Assembly (NCBI GenBank): GCA_030041515.1
Contig: JASHNS010000041.1
Location: forward strand, 1-49,887
From: Acidobacteriaceae bacterium
Lineage (GTDB): Bacteria > Acidobacteriota > Terriglobia > Terriglobales > Acidobacteriaceae
Length of the DNA: 49,887 nt
Reading direction: 5' to 3'
In this document: positions 24,215-33,530 of the stretch, one piece after another
Layout: each line of letters opens with the position of its first letter
Position numbering within the stretch: the stretch's first letter is position 1
Notes under the pieces: model-generated
What the model saw: only the letters and a program-made list of their open reading frames with translations
Database searches by the model: none
Told to the model about the DNA's origin: nothing
Translations under genes and position numbers: made by a program

Positions 24215-25504
24215 TTGACGTCGACTTCCACAGCCACCCGCGCGCCAGGAACGCAGCGGCAGGTCGTTCTGATGATTCTGCTGGCGCTCGTGGTCGCTGC
24301 CCCTTTCGAGTACATCCATATCGTGAACCGCTCGATCCCGAGCCAGCGCACCGGGTTGCTGCCGCGGTGGGTTGGGACGCGCGCCGCGCTGCACGGGGAG
24401 GATCCCTACTCACCGGCGGTGCTGCAGGAGATTCAGACGGCGTTCTACGGGCAGGCGCTGGCGCCAGGCGAGAAGGAGAATCCGGAGAAATTCCTGTATC
24501 CGGCCACGGTGATTCCGCTGCTGGCTCCGCTGGCGCTACTTACGTGGCCGGCTGCGCGGGTCGCTTTCCTCGCCGTCACGGTTCCTCTTCTGGGGCTGGG
24601 ATTTTGGTTGTGCCTGGGAGCGCTGCCGTTGCGCTGGACAGCACGGACACGCGCAGTGACTGTGCTTTTGGCGCTGGCCGCGTGGCCGACAATGTGGGGA
24701 TTCCGCGTTCTGCAATTGACGATGCCGGTGGCGGCGTTCATTTTTGTCGCCTGGTATCTGCTGGCGCGCAGGCACCCGGTTCCGGCGGGAATTCTGCTGG
24801 CACTGGCGACGATCAAGCCGCAACTGATGCTGCCGCTCCTGCTGGCCTTGTTCGTCTGGGCGCTGTTTCGGCGGCAGTGGGCGCTGCTGGTGTCGTTTGT
24901 GGCGGCGATGGCGGTGCAACTGGCGGTGGCCCAGATGCTGGTGCCTGGCTGGTTTCCGCACTGGCGGGCCTCGCTGCGGAACTACACGGGAGTAACGCAG
25001 ACAGCGATGCCGCTGGAGCATCTCTTCGGCCACTGGGCGGGGCTGGTGATCACGCTGGCTCTGGCTACTGCTGCGCTGATGGCCTTATGGAGGGCACGCC
25101 GATCCGCTGCTGACAGCCTCGATTTCGCGCGGGCGATGAGTCTGGTGCTGGCGATCACCGTTTGCTTTGTGCCAACCAGCGTGGCGCTCCTCTACAACTA
25201 TGTGCTGCTGATGCCTGCTTGTGTGCTGCTCGCCTTCAGCCAGCCCAGCGGAACGTGGGCGTGGCTATTGCGGCTGATGGCCCTGGGGCAGCTCGGATTC
25301 GATTATTTACTGGTGACGCTGGGCGGGATCACAGGCCTGGCGGGGCACGTTCCCGCCGTCGTGGCCTGGCTAAGCTTTTCCGATTATTTGCTGCCGGCGC
25401 TGACCACCCTTGCGCTGACGCTCCAGATGGTCGAGAGCCGGGGGATCGAGGCGGGCGGCCCGTCCGCCGGAACCGCGCCGATGCAATCCGGCCTGGTAGA
25501 CTAA
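24215..25504 (+). CDS. GT87-family (DUF2029) membrane glycosyltransferase, copy 3
   Basis: About 429 residues with roughly ten spans. It is more distant from the two upstream copies but keeps family features: an early loop with HGEDPYSPAVLQEIQ and a central LALATIKPQLMLPLLLALFV, the equivalent of the KPHL segment in copies 1 and 2. The start is uncertain. The frame is open far upstream inside copy 2, so the start must be after 24143; TTG at 24215 follows the probable -10 box TATACT (24192-24197), while TTG 24197 and ATG 24272 are alternatives. Likely role: sugar transfer from polyprenyl phosphate to a cell-envelope glycan or protein. Confidence 0.72.
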   Translation: MTSTSTATRAPGTQRQVVLMILLALVVAAPFEYIHIVNRSIPSQRTGLLPRWVGTRAALHGEDPYSPAVLQEIQTAFYGQALAPGEKENPEKFLYPATVIPLLAPLALLTWPAARVAFLAVTVPLLGLGFWLCLGALPLRWTARTRAVTVLLALAAWPTMWGFRVLQLTMPVAAFIFVAWYLLARRHPVPAGILLALATIKPQLMLPLLLALFVWALFRRQWALLVSFVAAMAVQLAVAQMLVPGWFPHWRASLRNYTGVTQTAMPLEHLFGHWAGLVITLALATAALMALWRARRSAADSLDFARAMSLVLAITVCFVPTSVALLYNYVLLMPACVLLAFSQPSGTWAWLLRLMALGQLGFDYLLVTLGGITGLAGHVPAVVAWLSFSDYLLPALTTLALTLQMVESRGIEAGGPSAGTAPMQSGLVD

Positions 25505-25540
25505 GAGCCGTACTGACTCTTAATCCCCAGGAGAATGCAC

Positions 25541-25789
25541 ATGTCCGAAGTAAAGATCACGGTTCGCCCCAATGGGCCTTATCGCGTGGAAGGCCCGATC
25601 AAGCTTGTGGATGCAGAAGGCCGCGAGTGGGATCTTACCGGCAAGGCGGCGGTCTCCCTGTGCCGCTGCGGCGCGTCAGTGAATAAGCCTTTCTGCGACG
25701 GCACGCACTCGAAGATGGGGTTCCAGGCGGCGGAGGCCGCGGTGCGCGCGGAAGAGGGGAGCACCCCCGGATTCCCTGTAAAGATTTAG
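25541..25789 (+). CDS. CDGSH-type iron-sulfur protein
   Basis: Encodes 82 residues from the ATG at 25541, which has AGGAG seven nt upstream (an ATG at 25535 is too close). The CDGSH finger is complete: LCRCGASVNKPFCDGTHSKM, with Cys41, Cys43, Cys52 and His56 as ligands of a labile 2Fe-2S cluster. Such proteins act in redox sensing or cluster transfer; the exact job is unknown. The N-terminal half (VEGPIKLVDAEGREWDL) is the usual short beta extension of bacterial members. Its stop overlaps the end of the convergent yjbQ gene by four bases. Confidence 0.9.
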   Translation: MSEVKITVRPNGPYRVEGPIKLVDAEGREWDLTGKAAVSLCRCGASVNKPFCDGTHSKMGFQAAEAAVRAEEGSTPGFPVKI

Positions 25790-26175
25790 CTGGTTTTCAG
25801 GAAGTCCAGTGTCAGTTCGCGGCGGCGCGGGCCATCCAGTTCGATGAGGATGACGCGCTGCCACGTGCCGAGCACGAGCGACCCTTCCCGCACCGGCAAG
25901 GTGAGCGCGGTGCCGATGAGCGTCGACAGGATGTGATCGGGCACGTGCTGAGGATCGTGCGGATGCCGGTATTGCAGCTTCGGCATCATGGCTTCGAAGG
26001 CATCCAGCATGTCGAGGTCAGTGCCAGGATCGAGGTCAGCCGTGGCCAACGCCGAGGTGGTGTGCAGGACGTTCAGGAAGCAGATGCCGGAGTCTTCCGG
26101 CAGCATGCCGTCCACCGGTTCGGTGATGTCGACGATTTCACGCTTGCGATGGGTGGCGACGGTGAATGTCTTCAT
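25786..26175 (-). CDS. YjbQ-family (UPF0047) protein
   Basis: Encodes 129 residues, the typical length. The family pattern is intact: NVLHTTSALATADLDPG, a histidine-rich middle (YRHPHDPQHVPDH) and LVLGTWQRVILIELDGPRRR. Family members form trimers with a metal-like histidine cluster; some show weak thiamin-phosphate synthase activity, but the true role is not settled. The ATG at 26175 has GGAGG eleven nt upstream. It lies 29 nt downstream of neighbouring... the PBP gene ends at 26205 on the same strand upstream, so the two may be co-transcribed. It converges with the CDGSH gene. Confidence 0.88.
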   Translation of the reverse strand: MKTFTVATHRKREIVDITEPVDGMLPEDSGICFLNVLHTTSALATADLDPGTDLDMLDAFEAMMPKLQYRHPHDPQHVPDHILSTLIGTALTLPVREGSLVLGTWQRVILIELDGPRRRELTLDFLKTS

Positions 26176-26204
26176 CGCGGAACGTGCCTCCTGAAGCTCA
26201 GCTT

Positions 26205-28844
26205 TTACTGTTGGTTCTGGTCATCGTCCTGGGGCTTGTTGTTGTCCTTGTGCCCGAACAACCGCGACCAGAAGCCGTGCTTTTTCTTCTTTTTCTCCGG
26301 GGCCTGCTGACCGTTTTGTTTTTGTGCCTGGACGGGCTCGGCGGGAACCACCTGCTTTGGCGCCACGGGGGTGGGGCGGGTGACCGTGGGCGGCGGAGGC
26401 GGATTCACGGGCCGTCCGCCAAAACCGAAAATCTTCTGGAAGATGTTCCGCTGATCGCCCATCGAGTGATCGCAGGTATCGGTCGGCTGGGTGCCATCGA
26501 GAAAAGTGGCCGTCCAGTCGTCGGTGCACGATGCGTCGGCCAGCAGGTTGGTCGTGTCGTCGAGCTGAACCTGAATGACGCCCGGAGGGGGAACGAAGGG
26601 TTTGGTGTCGGAATACTGCGGCAGCTGGACGGCGTCCTTCATGAACTCGCCCCAGATAGGGCCGGCAGCGCGATCGCCTTCGGCTTCAGCGCCAAGGGTT
26701 GCGCTGAGCTCGCTGTAATCGTCGTTTCCCACCCACACGACACATAGCAGATTGCTGGTAAAGCCCGCGAACCATGCGTCGTGCGAGGTACCGGTCTTGC
26801 CGGCGGCGGGGGCGACGAAGCCCATGCTGCGAACGTTGGCGCCGGTTCCGTGCCGGTTGTTCATGACCTGTTCCATGAGGCCTACCGTGAGGAAGGCCGC
26901 CCTCGGGTCCAGGATGGTCGTCGTCTTCGGCGCGTAGTCGGCAATGACGTCGCCTTTGGGCGAACGAACGCTGGCCAGCATCCAGGGATCGAGTTTCACG
27001 CCGCCATTGGCGAAGACCGTATACGCGCCCGCCATCTGGAGCGGGGTCGCATCGTAGGAGCCGATCGCCATCGCGGGTGTTGGTTCGACGGAGGTAATTC
27101 CGGAGGCTTTGGCGAGATTCGCCACGTTGTCGTAGCCGACCATCTCTGCCAGCTCGACCGTGGCGTTATTCAGAGAGCGATACAGTGCTTCGACGGCGGG
27201 TATGTCGCCGAAGTACTCATTGTCGAAATTGTGCGGCGAGTAGGTCTGGCCGTTGTCGAAGGTAAAGGTCGTGGGCTCGTCGTGCAGGACGGTCAGCGGA
27301 GTGAAAATACCGCTGACGCCGCTGGGATTGGTGAGCGGAGTACCGGCAAGCGAAGTGTTGAAGGCGGCCGCATAGACGAAGGGCTTGAAGATTGATCCAG
27401 TAGGCCGGTGCGCGATGGCGTGGTCCAGCTGGCTTCGGGCGTAGTTCCTGCCACCGACGAGCGCGAGAACCTGGCCGGTATGCGGATTGAGAGCGACCAG
27501 GGCGACCTGGGGATAGACCAGCGGCGGCGGCTTGATTCCGCGGCGCGCGTAGATTTTGACCAGATGCGCGTAGTGAGCGCGAGCCTCCTGGTCAATGTGC
27601 GCAACGCCCAGGGTGACCGCATTTTGCGCGACCTGCTGGAGCTGGGGATCGAGGGAGGTGTAGATGCGCAGCCCCTGTTCGTTGTAATCCGGATCATCGA
27701 GGCGCTGTTGCAGCTGGTCCCGAACCAGCTCAGTAAACCAGGGCGCCTCGCCGGAATCGAAAGCGCCGGGAACGACATCGAGGGGCGCGGATTTGGCCTG
27801 AGCCGCCTGCTCCTGAGTAATTGCACCCGTATCGACCATGGCGTCCAGCACGAGATCGCGGCGCCGGGTAGCCCGCAGCGGATGACGGAAGGGATTCAGC
27901 CAGCTGGGGCTCTGGATCATGCCCGCCAGCAGAGCGCACTCCGGCAGGTTCAGTTGGCCAACGTCCTTGCCAAAGTAGGCCTGGGCTGCTTCCCCGAAGC
28001 CATCGATCCCATAGCTGCCCACTTCTCCCATGGGCACGTCATTGGCAAACATCTGGAAAATCTGCTTCTTGGAGAAGCGATGCTCCAGTTGCATGGCGAT
28101 AATCACCTGGGCGAATTTCCTGTGCCACGTCCGGTCCGGCTTCAGGAAGAATATCTTCGCTAACAGCATGTCAATGGTGGAAGCGCCTTCCAGGTAATGG
28201 TGCCCCGGGCGAATATCGTTGAATGCCGAACGGAGAACGCCACGATAATCCAGCGCGCCTTCGTCGAAGAAGCGCCGGTCTTCAATGGCGGTGACGGCTG
28301 GCACCATGTATTGCGGTAGCTCGTCATAGGTCACCAGACGGCGCTTGGCGCGGCTCTGGTCGGAAAGGCCTGTGATCAGAAGCGGCTCCAGCTCATAGGC
28401 GGCGAGCTGTTCGCCGTTGCCGCCGGCGATCTGGCTGACGAACCCATTGGCAAAGGTGATGGTTGCCGGGTCCTGGGCATGGTACGAATCGGGTCCGGGA
28501 CTGACCGTGACAGTGCCCGGACCAGTCGCATAGGTGCCCATGGTGGAAACGGGGGTATGGCCCTCCTGGGTGTATCCGGCCTGCTGCAATTCGGTGACGA
28601 CCCACTGCGCGGTCAGCTTTTGTCCGGGGCGAACCTCAGGGGGTGCGGCGAAGATCTGGGCGGTATGGACAAACAGCGGCTCCTGGAGCCGGTTGTTGAC
28701 GACTTCGCCGTATTTGGTCCAGTAGAAGGAAAAGACGATGCCGCCAGCCAGGAGGATGCTGACGCAAACCATGGCTGCGATGATGAGGACTTTTCGCCGG
28801 GTAGCGCTGACTGCGACGCGTGGAACTTTGAGTCTTACCGCCAA
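26205..28844 (-). CDS. Class A penicillin-binding protein (PBP1b-like), GT51 site degenerate
   Basis: Encodes 879 residues: cytoplasmic start, one span (18-40), a UB2H-like domain (about 60-145), GT51 (about 165-340), transpeptidase (about 440-720) and a Pro/Lys/Gln-rich tail. The transpeptidase is intact: Ser484-IF-Lys487, Ser557-L-Asn559, and KTGT at 683-686. The GT51 domain keeps Glu188 (IEDRRFF) but the usual HxG is missing, GGSTITQQ has become GASTIDML, and the second catalytic glutamate of RKxxE is Gln246 (RKFAQ). Glycan polymerisation may therefore be lost while crosslinking remains. Starts at a TTG. It lies upstream of yjbQ on minus. Confidence 0.92.
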   Translation of the reverse strand: MAVRLKVPRVAVSATRRKVLIIAAMVCVSILLAGGIVFSFYWTKYGEVVNNRLQEPLFVHTAQIFAAPPEVRPGQKLTAQWVVTELQQAGYTQEGHTPVSTMGTYATGPGTVTVSPGPDSYHAQDPATITFANGFVSQIAGGNGEQLAAYELEPLLITGLSDQSRAKRRLVTYDELPQYMVPAVTAIEDRRFFDEGALDYRGVLRSAFNDIRPGHHYLEGASTIDMLLAKIFFLKPDRTWHRKFAQVIIAMQLEHRFSKKQIFQMFANDVPMGEVGSYGIDGFGEAAQAYFGKDVGQLNLPECALLAGMIQSPSWLNPFRHPLRATRRRDLVLDAMVDTGAITQEQAAQAKSAPLDVVPGAFDSGEAPWFTELVRDQLQQRLDDPDYNEQGLRIYTSLDPQLQQVAQNAVTLGVAHIDQEARAHYAHLVKIYARRGIKPPPLVYPQVALVALNPHTGQVLALVGGRNYARSQLDHAIAHRPTGSIFKPFVYAAAFNTSLAGTPLTNPSGVSGIFTPLTVLHDEPTTFTFDNGQTYSPHNFDNEYFGDIPAVEALYRSLNNATVELAEMVGYDNVANLAKASGITSVEPTPAMAIGSYDATPLQMAGAYTVFANGGVKLDPWMLASVRSPKGDVIADYAPKTTTILDPRAAFLTVGLMEQVMNNRHGTGANVRSMGFVAPAAGKTGTSHDAWFAGFTSNLLCVVWVGNDDYSELSATLGAEAEGDRAAGPIWGEFMKDAVQLPQYSDTKPFVPPPGVIQVQLDDTTNLLADASCTDDWTATFLDGTQPTDTCDHSMGDQRNIFQKIFGFGGRPVNPPPPPTVTRPTPVAPKQVVPAEPVQAQKQNGQQAPEKKKKKHGFWSRLFGHKDNNKPQDDDQNQQ

Positions 28845-28974
28845 ATGAGGAACCTGCTTTCCAGTTTAGACGACGGAGAAGGCCGCTTCGACGTGATGGA
28901 ACCAGCGGCGGCACGTACCCTGAGGAGTCCGATGCGAAAACGACGCGTCAGGGCGGCGATTCAACGCAATTTGC

Positions 28975-30759
28975 TCATACTTCAGCCGATACGCGGCCCA
29001 GTTCCGTGGCTAAGTCTGCCATGGCGACGTCGCGGAAGCCATTCTTTGAGCCGCGACGCAGGAGTTCGACCTTGCCTTCGGCGGCCTTCTTGCCGACGGT
29101 CACCCTCCAGGGTACGCCGATCAGGTCCGCATCCTTGAACTTTACCCCGGCGCGTTCATCGCGGTCGTCCAGAAGAACATCGAAGCCGACGGCCTCCAGG
29201 GCGGCCGCGGCCTGCTCGCCGGCCGTCCTCAGGGCGGCGTCGGCAACATTGGTGACAGTGACCACGACGTCGAAGGGAGCGATGGACCGTGGGAGCCAGA
29301 AGCCGTTCTCGTCGTGGTTCTGCTCGATGGCGGCCGTGAGGATCCGCTCGACGCCGATTCCGTAGCAACCCATGATCGGAGTTACTTCCCTGCCGTTGGC
29401 GTCCAGGACGCGCGAACCCATCTTCTGGGTATAGCGGGTGCCGAGCTTGAAGATGTGGCCCACTTCGACGGCGGTGGCGACCTTGAGAGGCTTGCCGCAT
29501 TGCGGACATCCTTCGCCCTCGACGGCATTGCGAATATCCGCGACGATCGTCCAGGCGAAGTCGCGCCCGGGAGTGACGTTGCGGTAGTGGTAATCGAGTT
29601 TGTTGGCGCCGCAGACGAGATTCCTGCGATTCTCGATGCCTGGATCAAGCACGACATTGACTTTGCCATCGTGCAGCGTTTTCGCCGGGTCGAGTCCGAC
29701 GGGCCCCAGGTAGCCGGCCGGCGCGTGCATCCACTGGTCGAGCTCTTCGGCGGTCATGGGACGCAGGTCGGTTGCGCCGACCGCTGCCATCAGCTTCGTC
29801 TCATTCACAAAGTGATCGCCGCGCAGGAAGGCCACAACCGGGGAGTTGAACTCCGCGTCCGGCGATCCTTTCCTCGGTTCCTGCACAGCTGGGAGCTTCG
29901 CCATGTAGGCGACGCACTTGATATCGGAGCTGGCCTCGATGTCGAAGAACTTTGTGACATCGACAATGGCGGCCTGGCCGGGGGTGGAGACGAGCTCCGG
30001 TTTGCCGTCGCCGGTGGGTGCCATTTCCTGGACCGGCGCGAGGCGGGAGATTGCCTTCTCGAGATTGGCCGCGTATCCGCAGGCCGCACAGCTGGCGATC
30101 AGGTCTTCGCCGGCGTCGGTGTAGACCATGAATTCCTGGGACTGCGAACCGCCCATGGCTCCGGAATCGGCCTCAACCACGACGAACCTGAGGCCGGATC
30201 GCGTGAAGATCGCGCGATAGGCGCCGTCATGCAGCTTGTAGCTGCGGTCCAGGCCCGCTTCGTCGAGATCGAAGCTGTAGCTGTCCTTCATGATGAACTG
30301 GCGGACGCGCAGCAGCCCGGATTTGGGACGCGGCTCGTCACGGAATTTCGTCTGAATTTGATACCAGATCTGCGGCAGTTGCTTATAGCTGCGCAGAAGG
30401 TCGCGGGCAATGTCGGTCATCACCTCTTCGTGCGTCATGCCCAGGCACAGGTCGGCGCCCTTGCGGTCTTTGAGCCGGAACATGTTGTCGCCCATGATGG
30501 TCCAGCGGCCGCTTTCGCGCCACAGGTCAGCGGGCTGGATGGTCGGCAGGAGGAACTCCTGGCCGATCCTGTCCATCTCCTCGCGGACAATCCGGATGAC
30601 GCGGTTGATGGCGCGCTGTCCGAGGAAAAGGTACGAGTAGATCCCCGCGCCCAACTGCCGGATGTACCCGGCGCGCACCAGGAATTTGTGGCTGGCGACT
30701 TCAGCGTCAGCGGGAGCCTCGCGCAGAGTAGGAATAAACAGACTGGACCAGCGATGCAT
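28975..30759 (-). CDS. proS: Prolyl-tRNA synthetase
   Basis: Encodes 594 residues, the bacterial type with an editing insertion. Class II motif 1 ([20 protein letters not shown]), motif 2 ([20 protein letters not shown]) and motif 3 ([16 protein letters not shown]) are present. The INS editing domain, which removes mischarged Ala-tRNA-Pro, spans about residues 225-385 ([20 protein letters not shown] near its start, [20 protein letters not shown] near its end). The anticodon-binding domain follows ([20 protein letters not shown]). TACAAA nine nt before the ATG may be a -10 box. It is monocistronic; no T-box leader is seen. Confidence 0.97.
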   Translation of the reverse strand: MHRWSSLFIPTLREAPADAEVASHKFLVRAGYIRQLGAGIYSYLFLGQRAINRVIRIVREEMDRIGQEFLLPTIQPADLWRESGRWTIMGDNMFRLKDRKGADLCLGMTHEEVMTDIARDLLRSYKQLPQIWYQIQTKFRDEPRPKSGLLRVRQFIMKDSYSFDLDEAGLDRSYKLHDGAYRAIFTRSGLRFVVVEADSGAMGGSQSQEFMVYTDAGEDLIASCAACGYAANLEKAISRLAPVQEMAPTGDGKPELVSTPGQAAIVDVTKFFDIEASSDIKCVAYMAKLPAVQEPRKGSPDAEFNSPVVAFLRGDHFVNETKLMAAVGATDLRPMTAEELDQWMHAPAGYLGPVGLDPAKTLHDGKVNVVLDPGIENRRNLVCGANKLDYHYRNVTPGRDFAWTIVADIRNAVEGEGCPQCGKPLKVATAVEVGHIFKLGTRYTQKMGSRVLDANGREVTPIMGCYGIGVERILTAAIEQNHDENGFWLPRSIAPFDVVVTVTNVADAALRTAGEQAAAALEAVGFDVLLDDRDERAGVKFKDADLIGVPWRVTVGKKAAEGKVELLRRGSKNGFRDVAMADLATELGRVSAEV

Positions 30760-31134
30760 GGATTCTTCTTTGTACCTTTGCTTTTCGCCCGGAGCCGGAC
30801 GAGGGAGTGTGCGATGCGATGCTCCATTTTAACTGGGTGAGCCTGCGCACCGTTCGAAACAGCTCGATGGCTATGCGGGCTGCGGTGCTGGGGCGGCTGA
30901 GCTGCGAGAGGAGCGGCTCGCGTGGCCGAGAGTGGGTAACGCCACCGTCGATCCCCCGGGGGGACGTGAGTTCGATGTAGACACTTCTGGTTACTTCGGT
31001 TTGTTCGTGCGTGACTTCTGCTACTGCGCTGTGACATGCTGAATTACCACTCATTTTGAGCGTACTTTGCCAATCCAGCGGAATTTCGGGCCGAGCCTGG
31101 AATGTGCTGAGTACGGACACGCGCAGGTTTCGTG
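30760..31134. other. Noncoding gap between proS and the diguanylate cyclase gene
   Basis: This 375-base gap separates divergent genes and should carry both promoters. I see no gene. A short GC palindrome (CCCCCGGGGG near 30950-30965) lies inside CGTC...GACG arms. I searched for a c-di-GMP riboswitch before the GGDEF gene and a T-box before proS and found neither. Confidence 0.5.
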
Positions 31135-32307
31135 ATGGACGGACCTTACCTTCTCTTCGGATACGCACTGGCTCTGGCGCTGGTTCTGGTCGGGTTTCGG
31201 ATCGTTCGCCGCGCGATTCCGGAATTGCGTGGAATTCGCCGGCTTTCGATCTTTATATTGTTCGGGGTGACCGCGACGTTCCTGCTGGCTGCGCGCAATC
31301 GCGCGCCGGCGGTGATGAGCGTCTTCGCGGGCAATTTCCTGCTGCTTTTTGGGCCGCTCTATTTCTATACGGCCGCCGCTGAGATCCTTGGCGTTCGCGC
31401 GCGCGGACTGCGGTGGCTGGCCGGGCTCGGTTTCGCGGGCACAGCGGTGCTGTATTGGTCCAGCCTGATCCATCCGCAGATATTCGTGCGACTGATGGTA
31501 CACAGCGTGGTGATCGGCACGATTTTTGCGGCCTCTGCGCTTCTTCTCTTCCGCACTCAAAAGGCGCCGCTGGCGAGCGCGGCGCGCGCTTCCGCATGGT
31601 TTGCCGCAGCCATGGCGGCTCTCGAGTTCACGTGGATGTTCTATCCATGGATCCTTCGAATCACGCCCAATTTTGAGCATCCTGACCCCGAAGACGCGGC
31701 CTTCAGTTATCTGGCAATGCTGCTGGCTTTGGCATCGGTGGGCGCGCTGAGCTGGCTTTCGCTGTGCGTTCATCGCGGCGAACTGGAGCACGTGGCGCAG
31801 ACCGATTCGTTGACCGGCCTGCTGAATCGGGGAGCCTTTGAGGTTGTGCTGCGCAGGGATCTGCAGCGCTGCCATCGCTCAGGTTCGACGGTGGCGGTGA
31901 TGCTGATCGATCTCGATTACTTCAAGCAGGTGAATGATTCCTTTGGGCATGCGGTGGGAGACCGGGTTCTGCGCCGGATCAGCTCAGCGCTGACGGCCCA
32001 CACGCGGCCCTCCGACGTGCTCTCCCGATACGGTGGCGAGGAGTTTGTCGTCCTGCTGCGCGAAGCAGGCGTGGACGATGCGCATGCGGCTGCCGAGCGC
32101 ATCCGGTCGGAAGTCCAGGCGCTGGAGGACCTTCCGGAGGGAGTTAACCTGACGGCGAGCATTGGCGTGGCTGTGAATCTGCCGGGGGAGGCGCCGGATG
32201 AACTGCTGGGGCGCGCCGACGAGGCTCTCTACCGGTCCAAGAAAGAAGGCCGAAATCTCGTTACCCTTTACCGCAGCCCCCGCCGCGGAAATCTGGTTTC
32301 GATGTAG
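31135..32307 (+). CDS. Membrane diguanylate cyclase (GGDEF)
   Basis: Encodes 390 residues. About seven hydrophobic spans (5-220) form a membrane sensor of unknown ligand. The catalytic GGDEF domain begins at TDSLTGLLNRGAFEVVLRRD, with the metal-binding VMLIDLDYFKQVNDSFGH and the active loop RYGGEEF. An inhibitory site RPSD lies five residues before GGEEF, so product feedback is expected. It makes c-di-GMP, which favours biofilm or surface life. There is no EAL domain. GTG at 31132 is an alternative start. It converges with the methyltransferase gene 30 nt away. Confidence 0.93.
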   Translation: MDGPYLLFGYALALALVLVGFRIVRRAIPELRGIRRLSIFILFGVTATFLLAARNRAPAVMSVFAGNFLLLFGPLYFYTAAAEILGVRARGLRWLAGLGFAGTAVLYWSSLIHPQIFVRLMVHSVVIGTIFAASALLLFRTQKAPLASAARASAWFAAAMAALEFTWMFYPWILRITPNFEHPDPEDAAFSYLAMLLALASVGALSWLSLCVHRGELEHVAQTDSLTGLLNRGAFEVVLRRDLQRCHRSGSTVAVMLIDLDYFKQVNDSFGHAVGDRVLRRISSALTAHTRPSDVLSRYGGEEFVVLLREAGVDDAHAAAERIRSEVQALEDLPEGVNLTASIGVAVNLPGEAPDELLGRADEALYRSKKEGRNLVTLYRSPRRGNLVSM

Positions 32308-32337
32308 GGGCTGCTACCCAGTTCGGGTCGTCCGGAA

Positions 32338-32982
32338 TCAGGCAGACTTCGCGGTCCTTTTTTGTGCAATCACCAGGCCTCGCGGAGTGGGCAGCAGCAC
32401 GAGAGAAATGAGGCCTTCGGCTTCGAGACGCTTCGCCGCGTCGCGTACCGTTCCGGGATGAGAACTGGCGTCGTGCATGAGGATGAGCCCGTGCGGGTTC
32501 ATTTGAGGCAGGAAACGCCGCACCTCCTGCTCGCGAATGTCCAGGTCGCTGTCGCTGAAGAGCAGATCGATTGTGCCCTCTACCTGCATTGCAAGGCTGG
32601 AGGCGTTGCGCAAATCGATCCAGTCGCGGAGTTCGGAGGCGGAAATTTTCTCCTGCGCCTTCGCGTAGACGACCGGGTCGAACTCGCAGCTGAGGATGCG
32701 GCCTTCGCCGTTGCGCCGCAAGCCCTCGGCCATCCAGAGGGTGCTGACGCCCAGAAAAGCGCCTGTCTCGACAATCAGCCTGGGTTTCAGGGTAGTCACC
32801 AGGGTGCGAAGGAATTCCAGAACCTCGAATTCCGCGGTCATGGAATCGTACATGCGCCAGCGCCGAGGCTCGGGACACTCCGGCGTGGCGCGATGATATT
32901 CAGGCAGAAGCTCGCCGGCGGCGCGCTCCGCCTGCAGCATCACCTTGTGTTCCTGCTTGAGCTTTCTGCCGAACAGGCCCAA
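32338..32982 (-). CDS. Class I SAM-dependent methyltransferase
   Basis: Encodes 214 residues. The Rossmann-like core shows motif I as LIVETGAFLGVSTLWMAEGL, an acidic end of beta 2 (LSCEFDP), the strand with IDLLFSDSDLD and a late strand LILMHDASSHPG. The layout (family Methyltransf_24) resembles catechol-type O-methyltransferases or sugar methyltransferases. The substrate is not evident. The start is TTG at 32982, 12 nt after the bacilliredoxin stop, with AAGGGG upstream, so both genes form one operon. Sequence between 1 and 50 is basic and helical. Confidence 0.85.
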   Translation of the reverse strand: MGLFGRKLKQEHKVMLQAERAAGELLPEYHRATPECPEPRRWRMYDSMTAEFEVLEFLRTLVTTLKPRLIVETGAFLGVSTLWMAEGLRRNGEGRILSCEFDPVVYAKAQEKISASELRDWIDLRNASSLAMQVEGTIDLLFSDSDLDIREQEVRRFLPQMNPHGLILMHDASSHPGTVRDAAKRLEAEGLISLVLLPTPRGLVIAQKRTAKSA

Positions 32983-32994
32983 TCGCGGCGCCCC

Positions 32995-33417
32995 TTAGAC
33001 CGCCTGCGCGCAGAGCTCATTGAATGCGCGCGACAACTCCTCCGCGATCAGCTGCGGCGTGCTGTTCTCAATGACGAAGCGCTGCATGAGGTAAACAAGC
33101 TTGCCGTCGCGGAGAATGGCAACCGCCGGAGAGGTAGGCGGATTCCCTTCGAAATACGAACGCGCGCGCTCCGTGGCTTCCCGATCCTGGCCTGCAAAGA
33201 CGGTGACGGACCGGTCCGGAGTGACGGCGTTCTTCAGCGCCATCCGTACCCCGGGGCGCATCTTGCCGGCCGCGCAGCCGCACACCGAATTCACGACGAT
33301 CATGGTGGTGCCTGGTTTGGCTGCGGCGCTGTCGACAGCCTCCGCCGTGCGTGCCTCTTCGATTCCGGCGCGGGTGAGTTCCTCGCGCATGGGGATCAGC
33401 ATGATCTCGGGATACAT
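32995..33417 (-). CDS. Bacilliredoxin (BrxA/BrxB family, YphP/YqiW-type)
   Basis: Encodes 140 residues starting MYPEIMLIPMREELTRAGIE. The active site CGC (Cys46-Gly-Cys48) is in NSVCGCAAGKMRPG, exactly as in bacilliredoxins, which remove bacillithiol from oxidised protein thiols. Other family words are VTVFAGQDREATERAR and LMQRFVIEN. It implies that the host makes bacillithiol, as Acidobacteriota are known to. GGAGGA eleven nt before the ATG is its ribosome binding site, and TACAAT (33480-33485, minus) a probable -10 box. It leads the operon with the methyltransferase and is divergent from murB. Confidence 0.93.
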   Translation of the reverse strand: MYPEIMLIPMREELTRAGIEEARTAEAVDSAAAKPGTTMIVVNSVCGCAAGKMRPGVRMALKNAVTPDRSVTVFAGQDREATERARSYFEGNPPTSPAVAILRDGKLVYLMQRFVIENSTPQLIAEELSRAFNELCAQAV

Positions 33418-33515
33418 TCGTCTTAGTTCCTCCGCTTACTTCAGATGCCTGTCCGTGCCAATACGGGTGGGTAATCGATATTGTACGTAGAGCCTTGGCG
33501 CTGCGCCACCGCCTG

Positions 33516-33521
33516 TACTAT
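33516..33521 (+). promoter_or_regulatory. -10 box of murB, probably leaderless
   Basis: TACTAT followed by nine nt and the murB ATG, with no ribosome binding site. TTGGCG (33495-33500) is a possible -35 at a short 15-nt spacing. Confidence 0.4.
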
Positions 33522-33530
33522 CTCTTTTAG

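Noticed and set aside
29314-30840. 508-codon open frame on plus opposite proS
   Set aside because: Antisense shadow of prolyl-tRNA synthetase, with no domain or ribosome binding site of its own.
30760-31131. T-box leader for proS or c-di-GMP riboswitch before the GGDEF gene
   Set aside because: A TGGGTAACGCCACCG word looked vaguely T-box-like, but it is on the wrong strand for proS and lacks the conserved TGGNACCGCG core and specifier stem; no c-di-GMP riboswitch core was found either.
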